Of a stretch of 64,000 nucleotides of DNA, positions 16,732 through 24,822 are shown piece after piece. The translations under genes were made by a program, and so were the position numbers. The stretch lies in the NCBI GenBank assembly GCA_965207275.1, contig CBDBMH010000002.1:1612001-1676000 (forward strand), read 5' to 3'. The notes under the pieces were generated by a model. That model was not told the DNA's origin. It ran no database searches and saw nothing but the letters and a program-made list of their open reading frames with translations. This stretch comes from Bin22 sp965207275. GTDB lineage: Bacteria > Chloroflexota > Dehalococcoidia > Lucifugimonadales > UBA3495. The number at the start of each line of letters is the position of its first letter. Position 1 is the first letter of the stretch.

Positions 16732-17589
16732 ATGTGGCAGGAAGTCAGCCTAAGCGTGCCATTCGAGTACGTAGAACCCATTTCCTATCTGTTTGACCGA
16801 TATGGGTACGGTCTCTCCATGGAAGACGACGGACCGGACCGGATCAAACTGCGCACCTATTTGCCTGGCGATGCCCGCCAACGCTATTCTCACATCGAAG
16901 TTGGAGTAAAACTGGCCAGCATCCTGGAACCCCTGGGAGAGTTGCAGGTCACTCCCCTGGACAACGACGCCGACTGGCAGAACGCCTGGAAGGAACATTT
17001 CACCCTGCTGCGGGTCGGAGACCGCCTGGTCGTCAAGCCTTCCTGGATCGACTATGTGCCCGAAGAGGGAGACGTGCTCGTGGAGCTTGATCCCGGTCTG
17101 GCATTTGGAACAGGCTATCACCCCACCACATATGCCTGCCTGGAGGTAATGGAAAAGCACATAACCCCGGCGACGGTGGTCCTAGATCTGGGCTGCGGGT
17201 CCGGTATTCTCACCATCGCAGCGGTTAAGCTGAACGCCCTGAAGGTGGTAGCACTGGATATCGACCCCCAGGCCGTTCAGGCTTCGCGGCAGAACTTCCG
17301 ACGCACCCGAATCAGCAACCGCGTTGAACTGGACCAGGGCAGCCTGCCCCATCGGCTGGCCCCGACGGGCGCTTTCGACCTGGCCGTTGCCAATATCTCT
17401 TCCAGGGGCATCAGGGAGCGCGCCCCCGACATACTGCCGACGCTGAAGCCCGACGGAGTGCTGATAGCTTCCGGTATCATCGACGAGCAGCTTCCCGAGA
17501 CTCAAGAAGCGCTGATGAATGCCGGATTCACCGACATGAAACTCTGGCCGCGAGAAGATTGGGTCACCATCACATGTAAACCTGGGTAA
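16732..17589 (+). CDS. prmA: Ribosomal protein L11 methyltransferase
   Basis: 285-residue SAM-dependent methyltransferase that trimethylates lysines of ribosomal protein L11. N-terminal substrate-recognition domain (about 1-110), then the Rossmann domain with motif I VLDLGCGSGILTIAA (about 149-163), acidic SAM-ribose residue in VVALDIDPQAV, and NISSRGI in place of the canonical NI-L-x-x-(P/I) catalytic segment. FGTGYHPTT just before motif I is the PrmA signature (usually FGTGxHxTT). The start at ATG 16732, with AAGGAAG close upstream, is preferred to GTG 16714. Confidence 0.92.
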   Translation: MWQEVSLSVPFEYVEPISYLFDRYGYGLSMEDDGPDRIKLRTYLPGDARQRYSHIEVGVKLASILEPLGELQVTPLDNDADWQNAWKEHFTLLRVGDRLVVKPSWIDYVPEEGDVLVELDPGLAFGTGYHPTTYACLEVMEKHITPATVVLDLGCGSGILTIAAVKLNALKVVALDIDPQAVQASRQNFRRTRISNRVELDQGSLPHRLAPTGAFDLAVANISSRGIRERAPDILPTLKPDGVLIASGIIDEQLPETQEALMNAGFTDMKLWPREDWVTITCKPG

Positions 17590-17595
17590 CAATCG

Positions 17596-17624
17596 TTATC
17601 CACGTTACGAAATAATGCTATAAT
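17596..17624 (+). promoter_or_regulatory. Promoter of the kinase-phosphatase pair
   Basis: Consensus TATAAT (17619-17624) with an upstream TGC (extended -10) and a weak TTATCC (17596-17601) at 17-base spacing. It lies in the 62-base gap between prmA and the kinase-like gene, 27 bases before the ATG. Confidence 0.6.
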
Positions 17625-17651
17625 TTTGTTACTTTTCCGGGAAACGGCGCC

Positions 17652-18683
17652 ATGGAAATTGTCCAACTAGATCGCTTTGAACTTACCGGGCTACTGGGAA
17701 GCGGCGCAGACTACGAAGTGCGTTCCGCAGTACAACGTGACACGGGGATGGAGGTCGTCGTGAAGCGGCCAGTGCCCCAGATGATTTCCCGCCGGATGCA
17801 CGGTCCCGTTGAAGAGAGAACTGAAAGGACCATCCAGGCTTACGATGACATCGCCAACTCCATATCCCAGGTATGCCCCATGGTTGGGCATACCGAGCGA
17901 GCCAACCACGATGCATTCTTTGGCGATGACCTGGGCGAGGACTATCGGGTTACTGTTTCCAGGCGCGCCGAGGGCATTCCCCTGGTTGGAGATGTCAGGG
18001 CCCGAATTCTGCGTGTGCCCATCGGACTGGGTCAAAACCTTTTCTGCCTGTATCCGCTTTGCTTCGCCGAAAGCAACGATCCCTTTCCCATTCAGCGTCA
18101 ATTACTGGAGGCAGAGGAACGATTTTTCCAGGCAGGATACCTTCTGTTAGACCTGGGTCCGCAGAACGTATTCTTCCAACCTTCGGTCGCCCGCATCAGC
18201 ATCATTGATCCGGGGGCCCTGCTGACGGGAGATATGGACCGAACCCCGGTGGGACGCGCGCCCCAGGACATTCACGACTTCTACCTTGAAGTGCTCAAAT
18301 TTTATACCACTTTCCAGCCGCCACCCTCGGACGTCACCGGATATCGCGACCCGTTCAACATGCGCCCGGTGGTGAACTTCGAGCAGGAACTCCTGGAAAT
18401 GACCCGCGGCCTGTCGGCCGAACCCACCATCTCTGAAGAGGGCCGTCACGCGGGCGCAGAACTGATGGAGATGGTCAGGGGACGGGCATGTGAGAGTTTT
18501 GCCGAGTTTCGGGACGGGTTAATGACTTACCTGGAGGCCATCCGCCAAAGAAATCTGGCCCTTCCAAACGCGGCCGAAGCGCGGCAGGCATGGGGCGATG
18601 CTCTCCAACTGCTGAAGGAAGACCACTGGAGCAAGTACGATTTCGATTTTGACGAAGAGTTGAAGGACCTGGAGCCTGCGTGA
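17652..18683 (+). CDS. Divergent protein-kinase-like protein
   Basis: 343 residues with a degenerate Hanks-type kinase fold. Glycine loop LLGSGADYEV (residues 14-23), ATP-contact Lys38 in VVVKRP, a candidate alpha-C Glu (54-55), a catalytic-loop equivalent LDLGPQN (Asp167 and Asn172, the D-x4-N spacing of HRDLKPEN, but Gly where Lys is usual), and a metal-binding IIDPG (Asp186) in place of DFG. The C-terminal 150 residues are helical and unlike known effector domains. No membrane anchor. The PP2C gene follows 52 bases later. With the main catalytic residues kept, it may phosphorylate protein or a small molecule; a pseudokinase or atypical (lipopolysaccharide-kinase-like) enzyme is also possible. 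Confidence 0.65.
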   Translation: MEIVQLDRFELTGLLGSGADYEVRSAVQRDTGMEVVVKRPVPQMISRRMHGPVEERTERTIQAYDDIANSISQVCPMVGHTERANHDAFFGDDLGEDYRVTVSRRAEGIPLVGDVRARILRVPIGLGQNLFCLYPLCFAESNDPFPIQRQLLEAEERFFQAGYLLLDLGPQNVFFQPSVARISIIDPGALLTGDMDRTPVGRAPQDIHDFYLEVLKFYTTFQPPPSDVTGYRDPFNMRPVVNFEQELLEMTRGLSAEPTISEEGRHAGAELMEMVRGRACESFAEFRDGLMTYLEAIRQRNLALPNAAEARQAWGDALQLLKEDHWSKYDFDFDEELKDLEPA

Positions 18684-18735
18684 ACGCGCGACATGTGCCA
18701 CGCTAACTTAATCCAATGAATGACGAGGGAGGACA

Positions 18736-19419
18736 ATGGCCAACGGTAGCCTTTCCAGTGTTGTAGCAACTTTGTTCGATAATTCGACCCATGGCGAAGA
18801 CTCTTACCTGATACGGGACCTGGGCAATGGCTCCTTTCTCGACGCAGTCATGGACGGCGTGACCGGACATGGCGGCGAGGAGGCAAGCTCATCAGTGGCC
18901 CAGGCCCTGGAAGCCTCAAGCATAACTGCCCCCGAGGACGTTGTTGCAGTTCTTGAGGAGCAGAACGGCGACTTCTACCAGGTTGGGGGCGGCCGGTTTC
19001 TTCTTACCACCGTTTCAGTTGCCCTCTATTTGGGTGGCCCGTTGTACATCATCAGCGCGGGCGACAGTCCCATATTTCATATACGGGGATCGGAACACCA
19101 GCAACTGTCCGGCCGAATTGGCGGCATTCTCAGAATGGGCACAGCCCAGGCCATTGGCGCCGGTCAAAACCTGAACCTTCACCGGACGGAATTGATGCTG
19201 GAAGCGGGCGACCGCCTGGTAACCGCGTCCGACGGGGTGACGGACAACGTCAACCCCGCCGAGTTGGCCGAGTTCGTCCGCAATGCCGAAACGCCGGAGG
19301 CAGCCAGCGCCGCCATCAAGCAGGCTATTGACGACCGATTGGAGCGGGGAATAACCCCTGAACTTCTTGGCGGCCGCTTCAGGCACGATGACCAGAGCGG
19401 CATATTCCGCTTTTTCTAG
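18736..19419 (+). CDS. PP2C-family serine/threonine phosphatase
   Basis: 227-residue metal-dependent phosphatase, slightly short for the family. Motifs: HGEDSYLI (residues 19-26), metal site DGVTGHGGEE (40-49), YIISAGDSPIFHI, LVTASDGVTDNV, and the closing RHDDQSGIF. All aspartates that bind the two-metal centre are present. ATG 18736 is preceded by GAGGGAGG. It follows the kinase-like gene on the same strand and so is its likely antagonist, reversing a phosphorylation. No membrane segment and no sensory domain, so the input signal is not evident. Confidence 0.82.
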   Translation: MANGSLSSVVATLFDNSTHGEDSYLIRDLGNGSFLDAVMDGVTGHGGEEASSSVAQALEASSITAPEDVVAVLEEQNGDFYQVGGGRFLLTTVSVALYLGGPLYIISAGDSPIFHIRGSEHQQLSGRIGGILRMGTAQAIGAGQNLNLHRTELMLEAGDRLVTASDGVTDNVNPAELAEFVRNAETPEAASAAIKQAIDDRLERGITPELLGGRFRHDDQSGIFRFF

Positions 19420-19483
19420 CAATTGCGGCCATAAACACGGTGTTTCACCGTCGTACGGCAACCAATGAGAATGGCAGCCGTTC

Positions 19484-19512
19484 TTGTTAGAGTGTTTCAT
19501 AGCTGATAGAAT
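19484..19512 (+). promoter_or_regulatory. Promoter of the inositol phospholipid operon
   Basis: TTGTTA (19484-19489), 17-base spacer, TAGAAT (19507-19512), about 55 bases before the TTG start of the inositol-phosphate synthase gene. It makes that operon separable from the kinase-phosphatase pair. Confidence 0.6.
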
Positions 19513-19567
19513 TTCTGGACTAACCGGTTTCTCCCAGCATTGGGGGAAAACGTAAAGGAGATACAAC

Positions 19568-20710
19568 TTGGGCAAGATTAACGTCGCCATTATCGGCGTG
19601 GGCAACTGCGCCTCGTCCCTGGTCCAGGGCATCCACAAGTACGTGGAAGTCCCAACCGATGCCGAGATCCCCGGGGTTATGCACAACCAGATCGGCGATT
19701 ACCGGATTGAGGACATCGAAGTAGTGGCCGCCTTCGACGTGGACGAGAACAAGGTTGGCAAGGACTTGTCCGAGGCTATATTCACTCAACCCAATAACAC
19801 CATCAAGTTTGCCGATGTCCCCAGGACGGGTGTGCCGGTGGAACGCGGCATGACCCACGACGGAATTGGGCGCTACGTCTCCCACCTGGTTAAAAAGTCG
19901 CCCCACTCCACTGCCGACATATCCGGTATTCTTAAGGAGCGAAAGGTGGACGTGGTCATCAACTATCTGCCAGTCGGCAGTGAAATGGCCACGAAATGGT
20001 ACGCGGAACAGATCCTGGACGCCCGCTGTGCCATGGTCAATTGCATCCCCGTCTTCATAGCCCGAGAGGAATATTGGAGAAACCGCTTCATGGAGCGGAA
20101 CGTCCCCATCGTGGGGGACGATATCAAGTCCCAGGTCGGGGCCACCATTCTCCACCGGATCCTTACCCGTCTGTTTGAAGACCGGGGCGCCACTATAGAA
20201 AACACCTACCAGCTTAATTTTGGCGGCAACACCGACTTCCTGAACATGTTGGAAAGGGAACGTCTTGTCTCCAAGAAGATCTCAAAGACCGGCGCCGTAA
20301 CCTCCCAGATGGATTTTGAAATCGAACCCGAACAAATCCACATTGGGCCCAGCGACCATGTACCCTGGCTGAAGGACCGCAAGTGGTGTTATATCCGCAT
20401 GGAGGGCGAGCTTTTCGGTGGCGCACCCGTTAACCTGGAAGCCAAGCTGGAAGTGTGGGACAGCCCCAACTCGGCAGGTGTGGTGGTGGACGCCATCCGG
20501 TGCGCCAAGCTGGCCCTGGACCGGGGCATTGGCGGCGCAATTGCCGGCCCCAGCGCTTACTTCATGAAGTCTCCGCCCATCCAATACACTGACGACGTCG
20601 CCCGTGATATGGTGGAAGCCTTTATCATTGGCGAGGACGGTAATCCCATGGTCACCTCCAAGAGCGTCCAGGCTCCTGTCGGGGAGGCCGGGGAAGAAGA
20701 CCTGGAATAG
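19568..20710 (+). CDS. ino1: Inositol-3-phosphate synthase
   Basis: 380-residue NAD-dependent isomerase turning glucose 6-phosphate into 1L-myo-inositol 1-phosphate (the same compound as 3-phosphate by numbering). N-terminal NAD-binding VAIIGVGNCASSLVQGI (residues 5-21). Family core segments are INYLPVGSE, GDDIKSQVGATILHR, and NFGGNTDFLNM. The C-terminal GIGGAIAGPSAYFMKSPP is also typical of the prokaryotic (actinobacterial/archaeal) form. Length fits that form, which is shorter than the eukaryotic one. TTG start at 19568, with AAAGGAG seven bases upstream. First gene of an operon with the PimA-like and phosphatidyltransferase genes, which points to phospholipid rather than osmolyte synthesis. 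Confidence 0.93.
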   Translation: MGKINVAIIGVGNCASSLVQGIHKYVEVPTDAEIPGVMHNQIGDYRIEDIEVVAAFDVDENKVGKDLSEAIFTQPNNTIKFADVPRTGVPVERGMTHDGIGRYVSHLVKKSPHSTADISGILKERKVDVVINYLPVGSEMATKWYAEQILDARCAMVNCIPVFIAREEYWRNRFMERNVPIVGDDIKSQVGATILHRILTRLFEDRGATIENTYQLNFGGNTDFLNMLERERLVSKKISKTGAVTSQMDFEIEPEQIHIGPSDHVPWLKDRKWCYIRMEGELFGGAPVNLEAKLEVWDSPNSAGVVVDAIRCAKLALDRGIGGAIAGPSAYFMKSPPIQYTDDVARDMVEAFIIGEDGNPMVTSKSVQAPVGEAGEEDLE

Positions 20711-20760
20711 GGGGCTCAAGCGCTCGGAGAACTGGAGCGAGCAGTGGATGAAGGGCTGCT

Positions 20761-21891
20761 ATGAAAATAGCGATGGTCTCCCCTTACGACTTTACCTGGC
20801 CGGGAGGCGTTACGGCCCACGTATCGCAGCTGGCCCAAGAGTTGTGCCACGCCGGTCACCAGGTGAAAGTGCTTGCGCCCCACTCTCCATCACGCCAATG
20901 CTTTGAAGCCGAGTCCTTTGTTCCTTTAGGCCGGTCGGTCCCGGTTCCAAGCGGCGGTTCCATCGCCCGAGTCTCCCTGTCCTGGTGGCTGTACCGGCGG
21001 GTGCGGGAGATTCTGGATGAAGAATGCTTCGACTTGATTCACCTACACGAACCATTGGCCCCGGTGCTACCCCTCTGTTTCCTGGAATGCTCCAATACCG
21101 TTAACGTGGGCACCTTTCACGCCTACTACAGCCGGCAGCACCTGTACCGATTCAGTCATCCGATCATCAAACGGTGGCACCAGAAGTTGCATGGGGGAAT
21201 CGCAGTCTCTCCCGCCGCCCACAACTATGTCCATAACTTCTTCCCCCGGGACTATCGCATTATCCCAAACGGAATCGACGTTGACCATTTTGCCGGGAAC
21301 GCCGTGCCCTGGCCCGAATACAGGGACGGAAAGACAAACATCCTGTTTGTCGGGCGGCTAGAAAAGCGGAAGGGGCTCAGGTACCTCCTGGAGGCTTACT
21401 CCCGCCTCAGGTGGGAACACCCCAATACCAGGCTCATCGTTGTCGGTCCCGGCAACCTGGACCGGGAGTCTCATGGCATCCTCAGCTCCCGCAACCCCGG
21501 AGACGTGGTGCTGGTGGGCGGCGTGTCCTACCAGGACCTGCCCAGGTATTACGCCAGTGCGGACATTTATTGCTCGCCCGCTACCGGCCAGGAGAGTTTT
21601 GGTATCGTGCTGCTGGAAGCCATGGCTTGCGGTAAGCCAATCGTCGCTTCAGCCATCGAAGGCTACATGGGAATAGTCAAGGACGGAGAGCAGGGACTGC
21701 TGTTTCCCAGACGGGATGCCCAGGCCCTGGCCAATACCCTTGCATCGCTGGTCGAAAACCCGGAGTACGCTCGTCGGTTGGGTGAAACCGGCCGCCGGAT
21801 GGTGGAGCAATTCCGCTGGAAGGTGGTAGCGCGCCAGGTGGAGAGCTATTACTACGACTGCATAGCGGAGACCAATGGCGCTACCAGGTAG
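20761..21891 (+). CDS. PimA-like phosphatidylinositol alpha-mannosyltransferase (GT4)
   Basis: 376-residue GT-B glycosyltransferase. N-terminal PYDFTWPGGVTAHVSQLA (residues 8-25) closely follows the start of mycobacterial PimA, as do IHLHEPLAP, FHAYYS and IPNGIDVDHF. The C-terminal donor site has VGRLEKRKGL and the E-x7-E motif ESFGIVLLE. PimA adds mannose from GDP-mannose to the inositol ring of phosphatidylinositol at the inner face of the membrane. Placement between inositol-phosphate synthase and a CDP-alcohol phosphatidyltransferase strengthens this over other GT4 roles. The 3' end overlaps the next gene by 17 bases, so the two are coupled. Confidence 0.85.
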   Translation: MKIAMVSPYDFTWPGGVTAHVSQLAQELCHAGHQVKVLAPHSPSRQCFEAESFVPLGRSVPVPSGGSIARVSLSWWLYRRVREILDEECFDLIHLHEPLAPVLPLCFLECSNTVNVGTFHAYYSRQHLYRFSHPIIKRWHQKLHGGIAVSPAAHNYVHNFFPRDYRIIPNGIDVDHFAGNAVPWPEYRDGKTNILFVGRLEKRKGLRYLLEAYSRLRWEHPNTRLIVVGPGNLDRESHGILSSRNPGDVVLVGGVSYQDLPRYYASADIYCSPATGQESFGIVLLEAMACGKPIVASAIEGYMGIVKDGEQGLLFPRRDAQALANTLASLVENPEYARRLGETGRRMVEQFRWKVVARQVESYYYDCIAETNGATR

Positions 21892-22504
21892 GGAGGAAAT
21901 CCGGGCGGCCCTTTCCCAATACATTGAGAACCCCGGGGCCAGACTGTTCCGGACCATGGGTCTGACACCCAACGCAATAACCCTCATCGGATTCGCCATT
22001 TGCGTTGTTTCCGGTTACCTGGTCAGCAATGGTTGGCTGCTGGCCGGCGGAGTCATCTTCCTGGTTGGCGGCGGCCTGGACATGTTCGACGGCGCCCTGG
22101 CCCGCTTGACTGGCAAAGCCAGCCCCTTTGGCGCATTGATGGACTCGGTATTCGACCGACTGGGCGAAGCCGCCCTGTTCGTGGGGATCGGCCTGTATTT
22201 CATGCAGGGCGGATTCAGGGGAAACACCCTGACTATCTACGTGGCCATCCTCCTGCTGGCCTTGATATTTTCCCAGGGCGTCAGCTACCTGCGGGCCCGG
22301 GGAGAGGGCCTGGGAGCTTTCACTCGGGACGGCGTTATGACCCGGACCGAGCGAGTCATAATCCTGGGAGTCGGCCTGATAGCAGACGGCTTGACCGGAT
22401 TCCCGCTGATTCCCTGGATTCTGCTGGCTATAGCCGTGATATCCTGCTTCACTCTGTTCCAGCGCATGTGGACTATCAGAGGCTTGCTGGAGAAGGGTGG
22501 CTAA
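21875..22504 (+). CDS. CDP-alcohol phosphatidyltransferase (probable phosphatidylinositol-phosphate synthase)
   Basis: 209-residue integral membrane enzyme with about six transmembrane helices. The full catalytic signature is present at about residues 70-95: D-x2-DG-x2-AR, nine residues, G-x3-D-x3-D (DMFDGALARL, FGALMDSVFD). Such enzymes join CDP-diacylglycerol to an alcohol. Here the alcohol is inferred to be inositol 1-phosphate, as in actinobacteria, because the gene overlaps a PimA-like gene behind inositol-phosphate synthase. PgsA (glycerol-3-phosphate) is the main alternative. ATG 21875 lies inside the preceding gene with GGAG just upstream. Confidence 0.85.
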   Translation: MALPGREEIRAALSQYIENPGARLFRTMGLTPNAITLIGFAICVVSGYLVSNGWLLAGGVIFLVGGGLDMFDGALARLTGKASPFGALMDSVFDRLGEAALFVGIGLYFMQGGFRGNTLTIYVAILLLALIFSQGVSYLRARGEGLGAFTRDGVMTRTERVIILGVGLIADGLTGFPLIPWILLAIAVISCFTLFQRMWTIRGLLEKGG

Positions 22505-22645
22505 CCCTACCGAGGGCGTGTAAACTGGGCTGACTCGGCGCCAATCATAACCTTCCATACCCTGCCAGCAGACAAGCCCACATTTAACAACCGGGCTGGC
22601 AGGACGGTAAGTTCGATTTGTACCTCAAGTGCCCGGAGTTAGGAA

Positions 22646-23335
22646 TTGACCCAGACACCGGCCATATCGGCAGAGCAACGCAACCGGCTCAGGCGAACGT
22701 TCCGAAAGGACCTGAAGGCGCCAGTGAAGTTGCGCCTGTTTACCCGGGGCCACTCGGCCATTGCCATTCCCGGTAGGGAATGCCCAACCAGTGAACAGAC
22801 TCAGCAGCTTATCGAGGAAGTATCAGGCGCTTCGCCCAAGATCGAGCTTGAATTGCATGACTATTTCTCGGACCACGCCGCAGCCCAGGCCATGGGCGTA
22901 GCCCGTATTCCCGCCATCCTGGTGGGAGATGAAGAACAGCCACGCATGAAGTTCTACGGCGCGCCCCTGGGCTACCAGATGGCCGCCATAATCGAGACCA
23001 TCCGCTCCCTGTCCCGGGGTGTCAGCCCGTTGCAGAACAGCACTCGACGGCAGTTACGACAGTTGGCCCGTCCGGTCCACATACAGGTCATCGTCAGGCC
23101 CGAAGACCAGGGCGGCGCAGAGGCGGCCTACACCGCCTTCGCCATGGCCAGGGAAAGCCGCCAAGTGACTGCCGATGCCTTGCAGATCAGGGATTTCCCA
23201 GCCCTGGTCCGCAGCTTGGGCGTTAGTTCGTTTCCAATGGCCTTGGTCAACGACCACTACCGGATTACTGATCCCCTTTCGGAAGATCGCCTGCTGGAGC
23301 AGGTCCTGCTGGCCGGTCGGCAGGGTTCCGCCTGA
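22646..23335 (+). CDS. Tandem thioredoxin-fold protein
   Basis: 229 residues that look like two thioredoxin/glutaredoxin-type domains in a row, as in protein disulfide oxidoreductases or the AhpF N-terminus. Domain 1 (about 25-118) has strand VKLRLFTRG, RECPTSEQT where a CxxC would sit (one Cys only), and the cis-Pro loop VARIPAILVGDE. Domain 2 (about 135-225) has IQVIVRP with no Cys, then VSSFPMALVNDHY. The usual dithiol is therefore missing from both. TTG start at 22646, with GGAG seven bases upstream. Upstream gap 141 bases, downstream 50 to ribH. A binding or peroxidase-accessory role is possible; function unassigned. Confidence 0.65.
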   Translation: MTQTPAISAEQRNRLRRTFRKDLKAPVKLRLFTRGHSAIAIPGRECPTSEQTQQLIEEVSGASPKIELELHDYFSDHAAAQAMGVARIPAILVGDEEQPRMKFYGAPLGYQMAAIIETIRSLSRGVSPLQNSTRRQLRQLARPVHIQVIVRPEDQGGAEAAYTAFAMARESRQVTADALQIRDFPALVRSLGVSSFPMALVNDHYRITDPLSEDRLLEQVLLAGRQGSA

Positions 23336-23385
23336 AGAATGCCACGGCGATGCGCCGTCAAATCTCGCAAACTGGAGAGGATACC

Positions 23386-23859
23386 GTGCCCCAGGAATTG
23401 AACGGAGACATGAACGGTCAGGGCTTGAGGGTTGCCGTGGTAGTAGCCCGCTTCAATGAATTCGTCACCAAGCAACTGCTCAGCGGGGCCGTGGAGACCC
23501 TGGGAAGGCACGGTGTACGGGACGACGACATAGTCGTAGCATGGGTACCCGGCTCCTTCGAACTACCAGTCGTCGCCAAGACCCTGGCCCAGACCGGCAG
23601 GTACGACTCGGTTATATGCCTGGGAGCGGTAATCCGCGGCGAAACCGACCATTACGAAATGGTGGCCGGCCAGTCCTCCGGCGGTATTGCATCGGTGGGA
23701 TTGGAAACCGGAGTTGCCACTATTTTTGGCGTTCTTACTGCCGACAACATGGACCAGGCCATCAACCGGGCCGGTGGCAAGTCCGGCAACATCGGGAGCA
23801 ACGCCGCCGTCGCCGCCGTCGAAACTGCCCGGTTGATTCAGTCCATCAAGACAGGCTAG
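23386..23859 (+). CDS. ribH: 6,7-dimethyl-8-ribityllumazine synthase
   Basis: 157-residue enzyme condensing 5-amino-6-ribitylaminouracil with 3,4-dihydroxy-2-butanone 4-phosphate, the penultimate step of riboflavin synthesis; relatives form pentamers or 60-mer shells. Blocks: VVVARFNEFVT (N-terminal substrate strand), VPGSFELP, LGAVIRGETDHYE with the catalytic His, FGVLTADNMDQAINRAGGK with the phosphate-binding segment. The GTG start at 23386 has GGAGAGG five bases upstream; an upstream ATG (23350) lacks one. Other rib genes are not in the window. A flavin-dependent oxidoreductase gene follows 18 bases later. Confidence 0.95.
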   Translation: MPQELNGDMNGQGLRVAVVVARFNEFVTKQLLSGAVETLGRHGVRDDDIVVAWVPGSFELPVVAKTLAQTGRYDSVICLGAVIRGETDHYEMVAGQSSGGIASVGLETGVATIFGVLTADNMDQAINRAGGKSGNIGSNAAVAAVETARLIQSIKTG

Positions 23860-23877
23860 ACCGCGGGGAGGAGACCA

Positions 23878-24780
23878 ATGCAGTTCGGGGTGACAGTTCC
23901 CAACAACTGGGGCATTGAAGATGTTCGGGAAGCCCTGGAGTTCGGCCCGATGGCCGAGCAACTGGGCTACGACTCGGTGTGGGTCATGGACCACCTGTTC
24001 AACAACGGCTACATTCGAGAGCGGCTGGACGACAAGCCCTACTATCATCCTCTTGCCACCCTGACCTACCTTTCCGCCACCACCAGCCGGGTCTTGCTGG
24101 GGACTTCGGTGTTGGTGCTGCCCTACCACAACCCGGTGGAACTGGCCAAGTACACCGCCACTCTGGACCAGATGTCGGGAGGACGAGTGACTTTGGGCGT
24201 TGGCGTCGGAGCAATGACCGAAGAGTTTCAAGCCCTTGGCATACCCATGTCGGAAAGGGCCTCCCTTACCAACGAGTGCATCCGAGTGATGCGGGAATTG
24301 TGGGAGAACCCTGCGCCCAGCTACCACAGCGCCCGCTGGAACTTCGACGATTTGCGCTTTTCCCCCAAACCGGTCCAGCGGCCTCACATACCACTCTGGA
24401 TCGGAGGGGCCAGCCCCGGCGCTCTCCGCCGCGCGGCCCGCATAGGCGACGGGTGGCATCCCTCGGGAGTATCACCCGAAGAATACGCGCAAAAGAAGGA
24501 ACAGATAGCCAGCATGGCGGCCGAGGCGGGGCGCGATCCGGCAGGACTGACCTGGTCGGCTCGGGTGGAGGTGGAAGCCTCCGGCGGACCTTCCAGTGAG
24601 CGGGCAGCCGGCCGGGCCCGCATTCCCGGTCACGATTTGGAGCAGACTGCCTTATCCGTGGCGGCTTACCGGGACGCCGGAGTGGAACACATGGTACTGG
24701 CCATCAACACCGGTGACGTGAATCGCATTCGCGAGTTGATGGAGTCTCTGGCTTCGGAGACAATACCCCAGTTCCGGTAG
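23878..24780 (+). CDS. LLM-class flavin/F420-dependent oxidoreductase
   Basis: 300-residue luciferase-like TIM-barrel protein. N-terminal block MQFGVTVPNN and DSVWVMDHLF, then TLTYLSATTSRVLLGTSVLV, GGRVTLGVGVGAMTEEFQALG, and HIPLWIGGASPGALRRAARIGDGWHP, all typical of the F420-dependent branch (methylenetetrahydromethanopterin reductase-like). The substrate is unknown; family members oxidise or reduce small organics. ATG 23878 follows GGGGAGGAG. It is close behind ribH (18 bases), consistent with a flavin-linked operon. It converges on the DUF4129 gene. A second member of this family is at 40201. Confidence 0.88.
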   Translation: MQFGVTVPNNWGIEDVREALEFGPMAEQLGYDSVWVMDHLFNNGYIRERLDDKPYYHPLATLTYLSATTSRVLLGTSVLVLPYHNPVELAKYTATLDQMSGGRVTLGVGVGAMTEEFQALGIPMSERASLTNECIRVMRELWENPAPSYHSARWNFDDLRFSPKPVQRPHIPLWIGGASPGALRRAARIGDGWHPSGVSPEEYAQKKEQIASMAAEAGRDPAGLTWSARVEVEASGGPSSERAAGRARIPGHDLEQTALSVAAYRDAGVEHMVLAINTGDVNRIRELMESLASETIPQFR

Positions 24781-24822
24781 CGGTCAACAGTTCTCGAGAA
24801 AGCTGCGCAATCGGAAGACACC

